Below are positions 23,701 through 35,297 of a stretch of 64,000 nucleotides of DNA, piece after piece. Below the pieces are notes generated by a model. The model was not told the DNA's origin and ran no database searches. It was given only the letters and a program-made list of their open reading frames with translations. Made by a program: the position numbers and the translations under genes. Origin of the DNA: Marchantia polymorpha subsp. ruderalis (lineage: Eukaryota; Streptophyta; Marchantiopsida; Marchantiales; Marchantiaceae); contig AP031351.1 of assembly GCA_037833965.1 (NCBI GenBank), forward strand, positions 30,826,501 to 30,890,500. Direction: 5' to 3'. The first letter of the stretch is position 1. Each line of letters begins with the position of its first letter.

Positions 23701-25008
23701 TTCTCTCCATCTTCGCTTTCGCAGCACTCGTGCTGCTAACCTCCCATTCTGTTGATCCGGAGGAGTGGAAGTCGAAAAGTCCTCCACGTCGGTGTCGACC
23801 TCGTTTTCCCGCACATACTTCCCGGGATGGTAGCCTGACAAAGGCGTAAATCAAACACGTTCGGCCGCGGTTAAGCAACCCATCGACCGATAAAAGTTTA
23901 TCAAAAAGTGAGAGAGGTGGTTAAGCGTGCCTCCCCGCTCCTCAGACGCAGGCTCTCGCATTACCCTATGCAGGATACGCGACTAGTGAACTGGAGCTCC
24001 GGCGAATGTGAGCTCCACGAAAGACACTTGCCACAAAGTGATGTAAGTAATGCGGTGCAGATGCAAGAGTTGCAGTAGTGCCATCGCTACGGTTCTGCGG
24101 AAACGATCTTTATAGTCCCGGATCCTGTACCTGTTATTGGAGGAGCTCTCCCGCTTGAACAATTCCACAAAGGAAGCTTCATCCGCCTTCGACACCTTGA
24201 TGTTCTCACTGTCCAACGGTGGGTACCCATCCTCGCCTGCACACCTTCCCAATGCTTGTCTCCAATCGTGGACAGTCCAACGATCTACGTGCGGATGGAA
24301 TCCGCGCGTAGGTTGCCGTTCCTCGCTCAGCCATTCGCGTAACATGTCCCCGCACACGTAATTCCATCCCTACAGCAAGAAATCGAGTTTACTCCCAATC
24401 AGCCGATCCTGAAAAGCACGCAACCCATTCTGCGGGAGCTTGAGTGGAACCATCCGCAGATTCACCGATGTCGACATCGCGTTCTTGAAATTGGCTTGCG
24501 CACCTCTCTCTCTGTTATGCCCGAGCCTCTTGCTCGCGGTTCTATTTCCTCTGCAAACTCTAATTTCTCTCAATTTCAAATGTCGTGCATTCAATTCTCT
24601 CTCTTCCACTGGGTAACTCTCTGCGCGATGGTGTCTAGAACGGCTCTCAGCTAGAAGGTGGACGCGCGCAGCTCGCACAAAGAATTGAAATCGCAAATTC
24701 AAGAATGGGGTGTCCTCTGTCCACTCGCAGGGTGTCATGGACAACTCTCGGTCGTGAAAGTCGAATCACTTGATGGCTACGCCGGCTCGGAGGTATAACG
24801 TCCTGCTCTCTCACGCGCGGCTTCACGCTCCGCCGACGCGCCTTCACTCACTCGCTCGAATTGGCAATTTGAACTCCGCCAGCATCCTACGCCGCAGCCA
24901 TGGTCGCATAGCGCCGAAGGCGGATTTCTCGTCGATGCGCTTCACTACCGATGTGCAGTCTCATGCCGAAGGCGGCTGTGCCGAAGGCGTTGACTGCGGT
25001 CAACGGAA
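20730..25008 (-). mobile_element. LTR-A copy A6, truncated in U3
   Basis: Reverse-oriented LTR-A beginning with TGTAATAACCCAC at 20,730. It contains U5 with a (CA)n tract near 20,936-20,955, R hairpins, a minus-strand TATA box near 21,710, the LTR reading-frame relic (21,754-24,477), its leader and a few micro-repeats. The 5' third of U3 is missing: similarity stops near 25,008 within GACTGCGGTCAACGGA. It lies between the two parts of a receptor-kinase gene. Confidence 0.85.
21754..24477 (-). pseudogene. LTR-encoded protein relic in A6
   Basis: Minus-strand relic of the LTR protein from the ATG at 24,477 to 21,754. Most segments share one register; a local pair of frameshifts affects about 22,870-22,570, and there are stops near 24,370, 23,983 and 23,425. 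It covers the N-terminal domain, the PSAEG-rich middle, SPTALDILAGSS, LCEQVVPLLRYLD, the coiled coil and the tail RLGLRSRAEDWQGRELVRGS plus RRRRSTGSAECS. The C-terminal 270 codons (22,572-21,754) are open without a stop. Confidence 0.8.
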
Positions 25009-25228
25009 CTGCTCCATAAGGTGCTGGGAACTGTTCCCCTCAAAAGGTTACTGCTCAGATTTCTGTACGTACATATGTGCTCACGTCATTTTAATGTATC
25101 GCAACGAAGGCAGTATTCTTCGCCATAGCAACGAGAATAAACTGACAAATTTCAAGGAGTTTCGAACAGTTGAGTCCCCTGATGAGTTTGACAGGTTAGT
25201 AGTTTAACAGACGTTTAGCTTCACTTAC

Positions 25229-28200
25229 AGATATTGTAAGCTTGAAAGTTTGTCCAGGTCAAAAGTCAGGTCCCCAGTTAGTCGGTTGCTTGATAGGTCC
25301 ATATTCTGCAGATTCTTCAGTTTCTCTATCTCCGTAGGTATCGCTCCGCTGAAGGAATTTCTACTGAGGTCCCTGTATAACAGATGAGTCACGTAAATAA
25401 GAAGGGAGTATGAACTTCATAATCGCTTAGAAGGAGGTATAAAGTCACTTTATAGAGAGAAACTCCACTTAGGATTACTGGTGTGCGAACAAAATCTGGC
25501 TCAGCTTTCTGCTTTCATGGCAGCATCTTGAGTCAAAATAGTTAGATGTTTTCTTATGTGAAAAGTACTTCTCCAAAGTATGTCTCTGTAATGAAGACAT
25601 CATCAAGCGATAATGAACTCAGCTGCTAGCGATAACGATCGCCTATATATTCCAGTAAGATTTTCTGAGGTTTAATGTAAGAGGAACGGCAAAGTTATCA
25701 ATAATCACAGGAATTTCACATGAGTCGAATGACCAGAGTCGTGTGAGGAAAAGAATTAAAAAAAATGTGTAAGTGAAATGTGCTTCTCGCAACTATGTGT
25801 GTTAGGCAAATATCAGACAGCACAGACATTGACAGCATCTGTTTAATGGTGTGCTAACATGAAGATACAGCATCATCACAACCTCACTCGCTGTCTAAAC
25901 CAAGAGTAATGTTACGAGAAGATGACTGCATCCAAAAAACAGCGTAAATAGTGCAACTTACAGGTTGAAAAGAGGTTCAGCCAGTGAGTTGACGAGTAAG
26001 GAAAGGTTCCCTTTGAGCCTATTGTTGGAGAAAGATCTGCAAGGAAGTGGACAAGAAGGTCATCTACTTGATCCTATTCAAAAATAACGCAGAAGTCAGA
26101 ACTAGAGTGAAACACTAGATGAGTTCAGCTGGAAAATACTGGATCATCCCTCTTGTGTGCCAATGGCTCCATCGAGTTCTCCAACTACTTTAGCCATGAA
26201 TAAATACTCTGCCATCCTGCTTGGAATGAGCGAAGGTTTAAGATACTTACAGTCTTTCCAGATTCTGAAATGCCAACGGCGGAAAGCCTGGAAGTTCACC
26301 TTCCAGCTCGTTCCCTCCTAAGTTCCTAAAGTTCACATAAAAGATGCTTGAGATCACTACGCTAACATTAGCTTCGATTTTCGAATGGATACGTTTGGTT
26401 AAACAACTAATTGGAGAAGTTGTGTAAACTTTTTCAAAATCGATCACGACAGACCTGATGCACCAAAGAATCAATGAGCTTTAATCTATAGAGAACACAA
26501 GTCACTGTGGCAATCTTGACGAGAGCAATGTACAAGTGAGCAGATAAAGTCATCTTTAGGTAGCCAACAATTAGTGACATCAAAACACTTCAGAGTTGCG
26601 ATTACTTCTTACATTGCTGTTAGGGTCATGACATTCGGCAGGGACGGCACGCGACCACGAAATGAATTGTTAGACAAATCCAAAATGGTCAGACGATCCA
26701 ACCCAAAATGCCCAAAATATGGGGGCAAATTTCCGCCCACGCCTCTGCTCGTAATATTTCTGCAAAAGCGTAGAGTTCGTCTCAGTTGATTTACCTCGTG
26801 CACTTCCGCTTAGCATAAGTTTTTTCTTCAATTCTACCCGAGTTCTCCAGATGCTTCAAAGGCTTCTTCTGGATGATTCGTACGATCTTTTGAACTGTCA
26901 ATCTGCGCAATAAATATCAAGAGAGGAATTGCCAAGCGCTTGCACATCTTTCTTTGGAAGTGTACTAGAGTTGAGAGCCCACTTACATCTGTGTAACTCG
27001 AGGTGGTGTTTCGATGCTGCAGACCACCCAGGCCCATGGGACCGGCAGGCAAGGATCGCCGGCTGTATCCAGTAAACTGGGAGCGCTCTCGGAAAGGCTT
27101 TTAAGGGTGCTAGCTGAAAGTTACAACACATATAAAAAATTAAAATTTTACAGCTGTATAGTTCAAAGTTTCAAGATCATCAGACGTTGCAGACTGAGAA
27201 CCATCAACTTCAGAGTCGATTCAGCGATCAATTGTTCTCTTCTGAGATCTCATGGAAATCCACTTGCCAGCAGTTTCAAATACTGGCAGGATCGTCCACA
27301 CACTTGTTAATCTATGAGCAAAAATACAGCCGAGTACAGCGAGTATGGCATTATCTTACGGAGTTCTTACCATCGTAACGGAATGTCCTCCATACCACAG
27401 CATCAAATTCTCCATAAAACTCTGCTGCATTGATCAATCCGGGGTTTGGGCTCGTGCCATTTGCTCTGATTTTGAAGGTGGGAGCATTCGTCGTAAAAGC
27501 CCAGCCCCTGCTATAAACTTGTAACGAACGATAGTTGTCAATTTCGTCTTCGAAAATCCGTTCCTCACGATCGTCGTCCAAATAGGCGTTGACAAACCGA
27601 GGGTTATTGGCAGTCTCCAGCATATCGTAGAAGAGGAGGCTGAAATAGAAACTAGGGACGGCTCGCATTGCTCTCACTCCCGTCAAATTTACCTCAAACG
27701 TCACGTTATTCTCCATCTGCGTCGCAACCCAGGCTGTGCTCATCACCTCATCCGGGATATCAATCTCCGCATTAAGTGGAACATGAACACGCGAAACATT
27801 CGTTCTAGAACTGAATTGCTTTTCACCGCTGGGGATCTTCGCAGGAGCCCATATCCGGTCGTACTTGTCAACGGGATATCTGTACAGAGCGAACGCTCTC
27901 GATCAGTCACAGCCATGGCGCCGCAGCAGCAGTCGCTGAGACACCTCAAGTTCTGGCCAGCCAAACATAATTGAAAATGATAGCACCGACTCAGCGACCG
28001 TGGACCTGAAGCAAGTCGTACCTCAACTGCATGTCGCCTCCAAAATTGAGCCGGGCCACTGTCAGGAAGTAGGTCGTGATGGACAATTTGAGCATCCCAG
28101 AATCGACTCGAGGATACATGCCAACTGCAAAGGGGCGCAGCTCCAGTGCGGAAATGGCCGGCATGGACGATCTGTCTTCGAGAGGGACCAGGCACACGTA

Positions 28201-28676
28201 CACCACCTTATCGAACGCGGTGATGACGAGCTCGAGGATCTGGGATTGGTTCTCCAGCAGCTCGATGGTGGAGATGTACGTCGAGTCCACGGTGAAGTAG
28301 AAGCGCTTGCTGTAAGTGCTCAGGGATACCTCGTCTCCTTTGGCATTCGTGGCCTTGGTGATCAGATTGCTGCTCGGAAACGTCGCGCGGAGGAGGTAGT
28401 TCATCGGCTCCTCGGTTTCGGAGTTGAAAATCGGCAGATTATAGCAGAACTTCGATCTCGGTATGCGGCCTATCGGGTAGAAAACCGACGCATCCTTCAA
28501 GCTCTCCGAGTTGTTCACGGGACTCGTGCTGGGCTCGGGAAGAAGGCTGGCGCTGATAAGGACTCCCTCCGCGCGCAGGTCAACGGATGCCTCGATATAT
28601 CGCTCATCGTTCTCCCATTTCAAGCCCGTGACCGGATCCGTGAAGGGCCCGCCCCCGCAGTTGAGGGTCACAAAGC
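25229..28676 (-). pseudogene. Malectin-like/LRR receptor kinase, extracellular part only
   Basis: Seven exons with GT-AG sites and matching phases can be read on the minus strand: 28,676-28,022, 27,879-27,371, 27,113-26,987, 26,759-26,613, 26,325-26,251, 26,036-25,962 and 25,372-25,229. The first two encode a malectin-like domain (starts TLNCGGG; RLNFGGDMQLR joins YPVDKYDRIWAPA), which in this family binds or senses cell-wall carbohydrate. Exon three carries the conserved linker GDPCLPVPWAWV. The rest encode leucine-rich repeats such as LTILDLSNNSFRGRVP and NLQNMDLSSNRLTGDL. No stop or frameshift was seen in these exons. A signal-peptide exon was not found, and the transmembrane and kinase exons are missing downstream, where LTR-A copy A6 sits. 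It should have been a plasma-membrane receptor; as it stands it is truncated. Confidence 0.8.
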
Positions 28677-29064
28677 CTGCGCATCAATTCATCAGCTCCG
28701 CCAACTTTTTGTTGCCACTTCACACAAAGCTCAGAATCCCAGAACCTCTGTCCACAAGCTCGGAAGATTTAATCTCCCCTCCCCTGCCAGAGACTCTCGT
28801 GGGGTACAGAGAGCATTTACTTTCCAATCATCTCGTTGCCCTTCAGACTCATGACTTTAAGCACTTCCTTCCCTCTGCCTGAGGCGAGGCCTGTCGCCAT
28901 GAGACTTTCCAGAATTCATGACTACGATCCGCACATCTCTTACACACCGTCCATCATTCAGACCCTGAAGCATTTGCAGAAGAAGAATGGTTCTCTTCCT
29001 TTCTTCGAATCAAATGCAAACCTTCTGGGGAGATTTCGCAATTTCGAGTTGAAGGGGGTGAGCC
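28677..29064. other. Upstream flank of the receptor-kinase relic, no exon seen
   Basis: A signal-peptide exon is expected here on the minus strand, because the exon ending at 28,676 starts after an acceptor (GCGCAG). I could not find a convincing hydrophobic start. The 5' end of the gene may have been lost to the transposon fragments that follow. Confidence 0.4.
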
Positions 29065-29225
29065 TGTGAGCACAAAAATGCGCTCACAAGTTTTGGCAAG
29101 ATTAGTAGTTGGTGTAATGCGCTCACAAGTTTTGGCAAGATTAGTAGTTGGTGTAATAGCTAGTAGGCAAAGGTGCGGAAGTGGCTTTCAGGGTAGGGTC
29201 TCCGTCTAAGTTCCTTCGGGGAGAC
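29065..29225 (+). repeat. LTR-B terminal fragment with a short internal duplication
   Basis: Starts TGTGAGCACAAAAATGCGCT, the inverse of the terminal hairpin of LTR-B copy B2. It continues with sequence matching the right ends of B1 and B2 in reverse (TTTTGGCAAGATTAG, GTTGGTGTAAT, CTAGTAGGCAAAGGTGCGGAAG). A stretch of about 50 bp containing GCGCTCACAAGTTTTGGC is duplicated in tandem. The rest of the element is missing. Confidence 0.7.
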
Positions 29226-29287
29226 TATTCTGATAAATCCAAGTTAAGACGGTGTGTGGGTAACGCACCCTTCCAACTTGTTTCATA

Positions 29288-30213
29288 CAGCCGAACCTGT
29301 CTAAGTTAATTCTGCCGGGACCAACGGTTATTTATAAATTTATACAGTTTATTAATAAAGAGAGGTTCTCTATTCGCGTCATTTGTGATGGGGCAGTTAT
29401 TAGCACATTGACTAGAGTCACTGGTTCTGTATGAAAAGCTAAAGTCTCGATGTAACAGCGAGACATGTTTCGAGATTGAATTATATCGAACTCAATAGCG
29501 TTATAGCGCCGTCGTCAAACCCGTAAGCTGCGCTACAGAGGAAAAAAAATCAAGATGGTTGTCACTTATGCTTGAAAGTTGCTTCATTTGTAACAGTTGC
29601 GTTCACCCTGTATAGCAGACACAACCAGATGCAGAACCCAGTGGCTTCAAAAAGGTCCACCAAGATGAAGATGACAAACGAGGTTTGGATAGCTCTTTGT
29701 GAGCACAAGCAAAGCCTCCATCGCTGACGCAAGCAGACCTGATCAAATGGCTTCAAGAAAAGCATACAGGTTCTGTGAGTCAAGGAACAATTTCTCTGAC
29801 TCTCAAAGGTTCAGTTGAAATCCTTGCCAAGAAGTAGGATGTGAATCGCAATCCTTGCCAAGAAGGAGGATGTGAATCGCAATCCTTGCCAAGAAGGAAA
29901 ATGTGAATCGAACAGCAAAGCAACAGCAGACTGTGAAATACCCACTGATCGAGACAGCTCTGTACTAGTGGTTCCTCACATATCAAGACCAAGTAGGTCT
30001 CCGCCCCTCGCAATCCACGTCATTTCTCTCCACCGTTAATTTCTCTGCAGTGGTTATTAATGTAAAAAAGTTTTGGGACTGCTTGTGGAATATTAGTTAT
30101 TAACTTTTGGAGGTTTATTAATGAGTACAAGGACCCAACTTGGAACTAGACTGAATATATTAGTTATCACATGTTATTAAATTAGACATTATTAATTTAA
30201 ACAGGTTCTACTG
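29288..30213 (+). mobile_element. Pogo/Tigger-like DNA transposon relic with TIRs
   Basis: Left end CAGCCGAACCTGTCTAAGTT and right end (reverse complement) CAGTAGAACCTGTTTAAATT form an imperfect terminal inverted repeat. TA flanks both sides (29,286-29,287 and 30,214-30,215), as expected for the Tc1/mariner superfamily. Near 29,630-29,840 the plus strand can be read, with stops and a frame change, as MKMTNEVWIALCEHKQS then LTQADLIKWLQEKH and SVSQGTISLTLK. This matches the CENP-B/pogo-type N-terminal helix-turn-helix. The DDE domain is absent, so the 926-bp relic cannot encode its own transposase. Confidence 0.7.
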
Positions 30214-30249
30214 TATATTAAATCAGTGAGTCTAGGATTTTTGCCAATT

Positions 30250-30410
30250 GGCTATGAATCTCGTGTATTACTTAGAGCGGCGAGTTTGCTCGTCGCGCCA
30301 AACATTTTATCTTTGTATTACCGTGGACACAGCCAGAAGGGCGAACCAATTAACTAAAGTGTTTGCATTCTCTATAACATGAATTCTCTTGACATATTAT
30401 TTCAAATCCT
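30250..30410 (+). repeat. Decayed Copia-like LTR end
   Basis: Resembles 11,200-11,350, with shared blocks around GAGCGGCGAGT, CCAGAAGGGCGAA and TGCATTCTCTATAACATG. It ends CTCTTGACA. The PBS that follows the other copy is not recognisable here. Confidence 0.4.
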
Positions 30411-32515
30411 AACATTTGTCATATGGAGTTTAGGCTAACTAAATATAATAAAATCAGTTAGATTTATTCAAACTTTTAATTAACTCTAACCATCATTGCT
30501 GTTAAGTGTTTTAATTTTTATTTTTTACATCTTTTTCTCTTTTATTCAGATATTATTCACAACAAACTAATTAGCTCAAAGTGCAAACATATGAATATTT
30601 TTGGAACATCATTTATTTTTTTATCATCAGTCAGATTGCTGAAATAACAAAGATAGAGGTTTTTAATCCATGTCGTTTAGAATATAATTAGGCAATATAA
30701 TTTCAAATTGAAAAGAAAAGATTCTTAAATCATGAGAAATACATATTTTTTTCTATACTCCATCACATAACTCAAAATTTTCTTTTAGTGATAATTTGAG
30801 TTAAAATGTCCGATCCATGATTCTTCTTCTTGCATTGCTCAAAAATTATGTATTGATATGATATTATTAATTTGTAAAAAAAGTTTACACCATTTTTAAT
30901 AGACATCAATTATGTGTGATGAACAAGCAATAGACTGCTTCAAAATGCTAGCATCTTTCAGAATCACCTTGTGTTAGATTATACCTTCATTCTTATCTAT
31001 AATACATTAAAACATTAATTCAGGTTCTGAAATCTGAAAATCCTCAATGTATCATTTTATACCTCCTATTTTCTCATGGCTTTTTATCTTTATATGTGAA
31101 GATGAACTTACAAACTTATGAGATGAACTGCAAATACGTTTGAAAATGATATTGTTTCATTGCACTGGAGTAACTTGTAGTACAATCTTTTACTCCATCA
31201 TCCAACCTTCAAATTTAACTAAAAGCTTAGTCCACCAACAAGCAAAAGAGACATGCAATGTTCTCTCCCATAAGGTTAGATTATCACTCCGTGGTTTTTT
31301 AATATCTTAGAGGTAAAAAGAAGTAGATTACTCTCTCGAATCTTGTTGCTATTCCTCTCCAATTTTTTGCCAAGTAACCTCCAAAACATAGATTAGGATG
31401 TACACATAACGAATTTTACAAAGTGTGTTGGACTTTGAAAAAGTTCCTCTTGGAATTTGAAACTTGAACAATTAATGCAAGAATCTTTTGGTCCATGTTT
31501 TAATGGATAATAGATGTATCATAATGAATGACACCAGCAAAAGACCTGAATAACATTCGGAGTTGCGCAAGTAGGCGATGAGAAAAGTCCCAACACGATA
31601 ATTCGTTCAATGCCATATACTGTATTATATATGACATTGAACGGTATATATCATATATACCTTCCGAAACCTGACCCTATCTTTATGTGAATCGACCTTC
31701 CTCTGACGACTCTCGACTCAGACAACTTAATTGCAGTCAGGTCTTCGGGCCATGTGTACCTTTCTATCTGGAAGACTTTATGAAGACAAATTGTGCACGA
31801 AATCGACGAAGTCAAATTGCATGTCTAGTGGGCGTTCGCAACATGACTAGAGTTGAGTCGTTCGTCAGGTTCGCATGCATGAAAGTTGGATAAAATGCTC
31901 ATGTCCGCACATCCAGGCTGGCTTTATTCGGAGTTTTCCAATACCTTTAGAGATGTTTTCGGTTGTCGCTCTACTGCTTTAGAGGGGTATCTTCCCTTGT
32001 TTTAGACTCGTTGAATATTTTGAATTCTTTTTAGCCTTTTGACCCTCAGGTACCTCGGGTTTGATTTATTATCATTACCTTCAGATGCTTCGTCCTTTTA
32101 TATTCAAGACCTCTTTTAATCATATCGACGTACGGGATGTTTTACGAATCATTACTTTAGAATGACTTAGGGTAAGGCATTGCTCCAAAAGCAAAGCAAT
32201 GCCTTCAGATGGCCCCCCCTGATCCTGGAATTAGGATCCGGAATTGTGGCGACTACATTACCGGTTTGGCCGTTTACCCTGATTATGTAAGTCAAGTACT
32301 TCAAGTCAGGTAAACAAATTGACCGGTTCTATTGGTTACTTCAACATTCAATCGTATGAGAACACGAATCAGCAGATTCTTAACACTTAAATAAATCTTC
32401 GTATCATGGCTCCTAATCGAATTGTTTGGAATTCGGATATTCAAGAAATTATTTTATCAACGAATAGTGGGCAAATTGGAAAGTCGTTCATCGTCAGCTG
32501 ATAGTCATCCAGATC
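30411..32515. other. AT-rich DNA without a recognised gene
   Basis: AT-rich sequence to about 31,680, then more balanced composition to 32,515. The frame at 31,687-31,893 has no family I recognise and is probably chance. A short inverted repeat of the form GGTAAGGCATTGCT-N-AGCAATGCCTT lies near 32,170-32,202. It may hold old transposon sequence, but nothing can be named. Confidence 0.45.
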
Positions 32516-33329
32516 AAGCAAGGACTAGGCTAGCGGGAAGAAAGGAAGTGCAGGAGTACCTTTGAACGGAGAACATAGAACCTTTGGACAGAGGACAAAG
32601 TATCATTAGACGAAGAATCCTTCATCACCGTTGTTTATTGTTGTTGACCACTGTTACCTGGTGATCTTTGGAATATTTCATTTGATAAAAAATTTCATCT
32701 TAGTAAAATATATTTTTTCAAATATTCTTTGACAGAACGTTGCAAACATTTCTAGGGTTTAGTTTGGGAAACAAATTGCAAAAAAATTTGTAATTTCTCT
32801 TACAAAGATTTATAGACTAATGAAAAAGAATAATCTTTCACTCAAACCAGACTAGCTACAACCTCAAATGTTTGTACTAACGAAATGGCGGTCACTGAGT
32901 CTGGAAATCAAAGATAACAAGTGTAATGACTATTTGCTTTGAGAGAGTAGAGTTGAGGAGCAAGTTGAAGGTTTATCTCGGCAAGAAATTAAAACCAAAA
33001 CCATGTAATTACAACAACGACATATGGAAGAACTTCAAAGATCAAGCTGTGAATATTGTTATATTTTATTTTTGTTACATTAGTATTTAGAGAAAATCAT
33101 ACTCAAGGATGGAAAAAAAAAATTGAAGTTTATTCTGAATTCTGAAAAAAAAAACTGTATAAGGGATATCTCTCTTATATAGATCCTAAATTCAAAATAA
33201 AAATGAAAGATATCAACAATGGTTTATTCTCCCTTATATAGATCTTACAAAAAATTCTTTAAAGATAAAATCTCATACCTATTACTAGTGTATAGATGAC
33301 AGAACGGATAATTCTAATAAGCACACAAA
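32516..33329 (+). repeat. Dispersed repeat D, copy D1 (814 bp)
   Basis: Similar along its whole length to 56,557-57,306, in the same orientation, from CAAGCAAGGACTAGGCT to CTAATAAGCACACAAA. It is AT-rich and carries no coding sequence. The second copy directly precedes a decayed transposase-like gene, so D could be the non-coding end of that element or a separate repeat. Confidence 0.75.
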
Positions 33330-33716
33330 CCGCTGATGCAACTATTATGGCCACTAGTGAACTTAGCCCGGAGTTCTCACAATCATTTGGCCATAAGTAG
33401 AAGTAAGTAGGACTTTTTTGATAACTGGTAGCGATTAACTATGGAGCTCGGTTGCATCCAACTACCAATCGGGAAGTTAGATAGCTGCAGTAGTAGTATT
33501 AGTAGCTGGACTTAAAGGATCCGGATTTTTAGAGATACGAGATCCGGAATTCTAGGATCTATTAAGTTACTAGGACTTAGTAACTCCAGGTGGGGATTAG
33601 TACTTAAGCCAGAAGTTTTTCCAAAGCCAGTACCTTGTTTTTGTATTCCATTACCTTATGAACTTCAGAATGTGTTCTTAAAATGTGATGAGTCTAAGTA
33701 CAAGATGGTTGCACAG
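33330..33716. other. Short unique stretch before the solo LTR
   Basis: No gene or repeat is recognised. It ends with CACAG (33,712-33,716), the left target duplication of solo LTR A7. Confidence 0.5.
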
Positions 33717-34524
33717 TGTGGTAACCCACTTTTTGTTTTTTATCGGAACTAAAACATTTTTGAATAGTAAGTACCGCGGCAGTAGCTGTAAATAGTAATC
33801 GGTACGCGAAACCAGAGGATCGAGGACAGTCAAGGGGTTTTGGGCTTAGGCCACAGTGGGACGCTTGGGACGGAACGGGCGGTTCATGCTGCAGGATCCG
33901 CTTCGAGCACCCTCGGCGGTAGATCACTCATAACTTTCTCAATTCGTAACGCTTTGAGTTGCTTAGGGTCTCGTTGGAAAGAGCTCGACGCGCTGGTTCT
34001 AACGAGCCCAAGAACTTGTGAAACGGATGAGAGATCACTGAGTTATGAGTGTCGGAAGTTACTGATGGGGGGGCCTTCGGCGGTAGAGCGACTTTGGCGG
34101 TACGCCTTCGGCGGAAGAACTGCCGGAAGATGCGCCTTGGGCGGTAGACGCCTTCGGTCAACGCCTTCGGCGATGCGGGAGAGTGCATTCGGCGGAGGAG
34201 TGAATCCCTCATAACTTTCTCAATTCGCAACGCCTCGACTTGGTTAGGGTCTCGTTGGAAAGAGCTCGACGCGCTAATTCTAACGAGCCCAAGAACGCCA
34301 CGAACGGAGGAGAATTCCGGGAGTAATGAAGGTCGCAAGATACTCAGCTTTCCGCCTGCGCACAGGCGAAGAAAGTTTTGTCCTATGCGCTGACGAAGGA
34401 AGTTCGCCTGCGCACAGGCGTTCGCCTGTGCACAGGCGCTTCGGCGTCGGCGGGAAATCCGCCTTGGGCCCTAGAAATGCGCCTTGTGAGGTAGAAAGTG
34501 TACGGCGCCTTCTGCGCCAGCGCA

Positions 34525-34688
34525 GCGCCGCGGACGGCCAGGTCAGCGCCGCGGACGGCCAGGACAACGCCGCGGACGGACAAGTCAGCGCAGCGGACGG
34601 ACAGCTCAGCGCCGCGGACGGCCAGGTCATCGCCGCGGACGGACAGCTCAGCGCCGCAGACAGCCAGGTCATCGCCGCGGACGGACTG
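34525..34688 (+). repeat. 21-bp minisatellite, nearly eight units
   Basis: The unit GCGCCGCGGACGGCCAGGTC plus A is repeated about 7.8 times with point changes. In one frame it reads as a seven-residue repeat (SAADGQV and variants), inside an open stretch from 34,326 to 34,760. This is probably not a gene, since 21 bp is a multiple of three and any open frame stays open. It lies in U3 of solo LTR A7 only. Confidence 0.9.
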
Positions 34689-35290
34689 TGGATAGGCGAA
34701 CGCCTTCGGCGGAAGAGTAAAACCAACATAACTTTCTCAATTCTTAGCGGTTTGACTTGATTCGGGTCTCGTTGGAAAGAACTCAACGAGTTGGTTCCAA
34801 CGAGACCAAGATCTCTTGAAACGGATAAGGCGTCAATGAGTTATGAGCGTCGAAAGCGGCTGTCATGGTTAGGCGTGAGGCCTTCGGCGTTAACAGTTAG
34901 AGGGGCCTTCGGCCCAAGGCGGCCTGCGAGTAGGCGGCTTGCGTGTAGGACGCGTGGGACCCACAGTCCTGGATTTTGGAGAAGGAATTTTGGCCTAGGT
35001 TCAGAGATCTTGCGGGGCCCATATCTTTGCGATGGACGGTCGGATGGATCTGAAATTTTGTGGGGCCGTTGATCTCGGCCGGCCACGCATGCCTGCAAAT
35101 TTTCAGCCTCAGATCTTGGATGGTAAGGCGCTGGCGGCTCTGTACAGTAGGCTTAGGATTCAGATTTAGGGTTAGGGTTAGATTTAGGTTGTAAGTTAGA
35201 GGGGAAGGCAGCCGCCGACTCCTCAGGTGTAGGATCTGTTGCGGCTCGCACCATGGTAGTGCAGTGTAGTGCTAGTTAGGACTTAGAAGG

Positions 35291-35297
35291 TATAAAA
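35291..35297 (+). promoter_or_regulatory. TATA box of solo LTR A7
   Basis: TATAAAA followed 6 bp later by the hairpin CCAGGC-GTTTT-GCCTGG (35,303-35,319). The position matches the TATA box of the intact element's LTR. It should mark the U3/R border about 25-30 bp downstream. Confidence 0.65.

Noticed and set aside
28000-28854. 284-codon plus-strand open frame
   Set aside because: It is the antisense of the malectin-like exon, whose minus-strand protein has clear family motifs and splice sites.
34326-34760. Open frame of 144 codons encoding SAADGQV repeats
   Set aside because: The 21-bp minisatellite keeps any stop-free frame open; the stretch is in non-coding U3 of A7 and absent from other copies.
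35164-35192. Telomere-like TTTAGGGTTAGGG stretch
   Set aside because: Only about two imperfect units inside solo LTR A7; too short to indicate an interstitial telomere.
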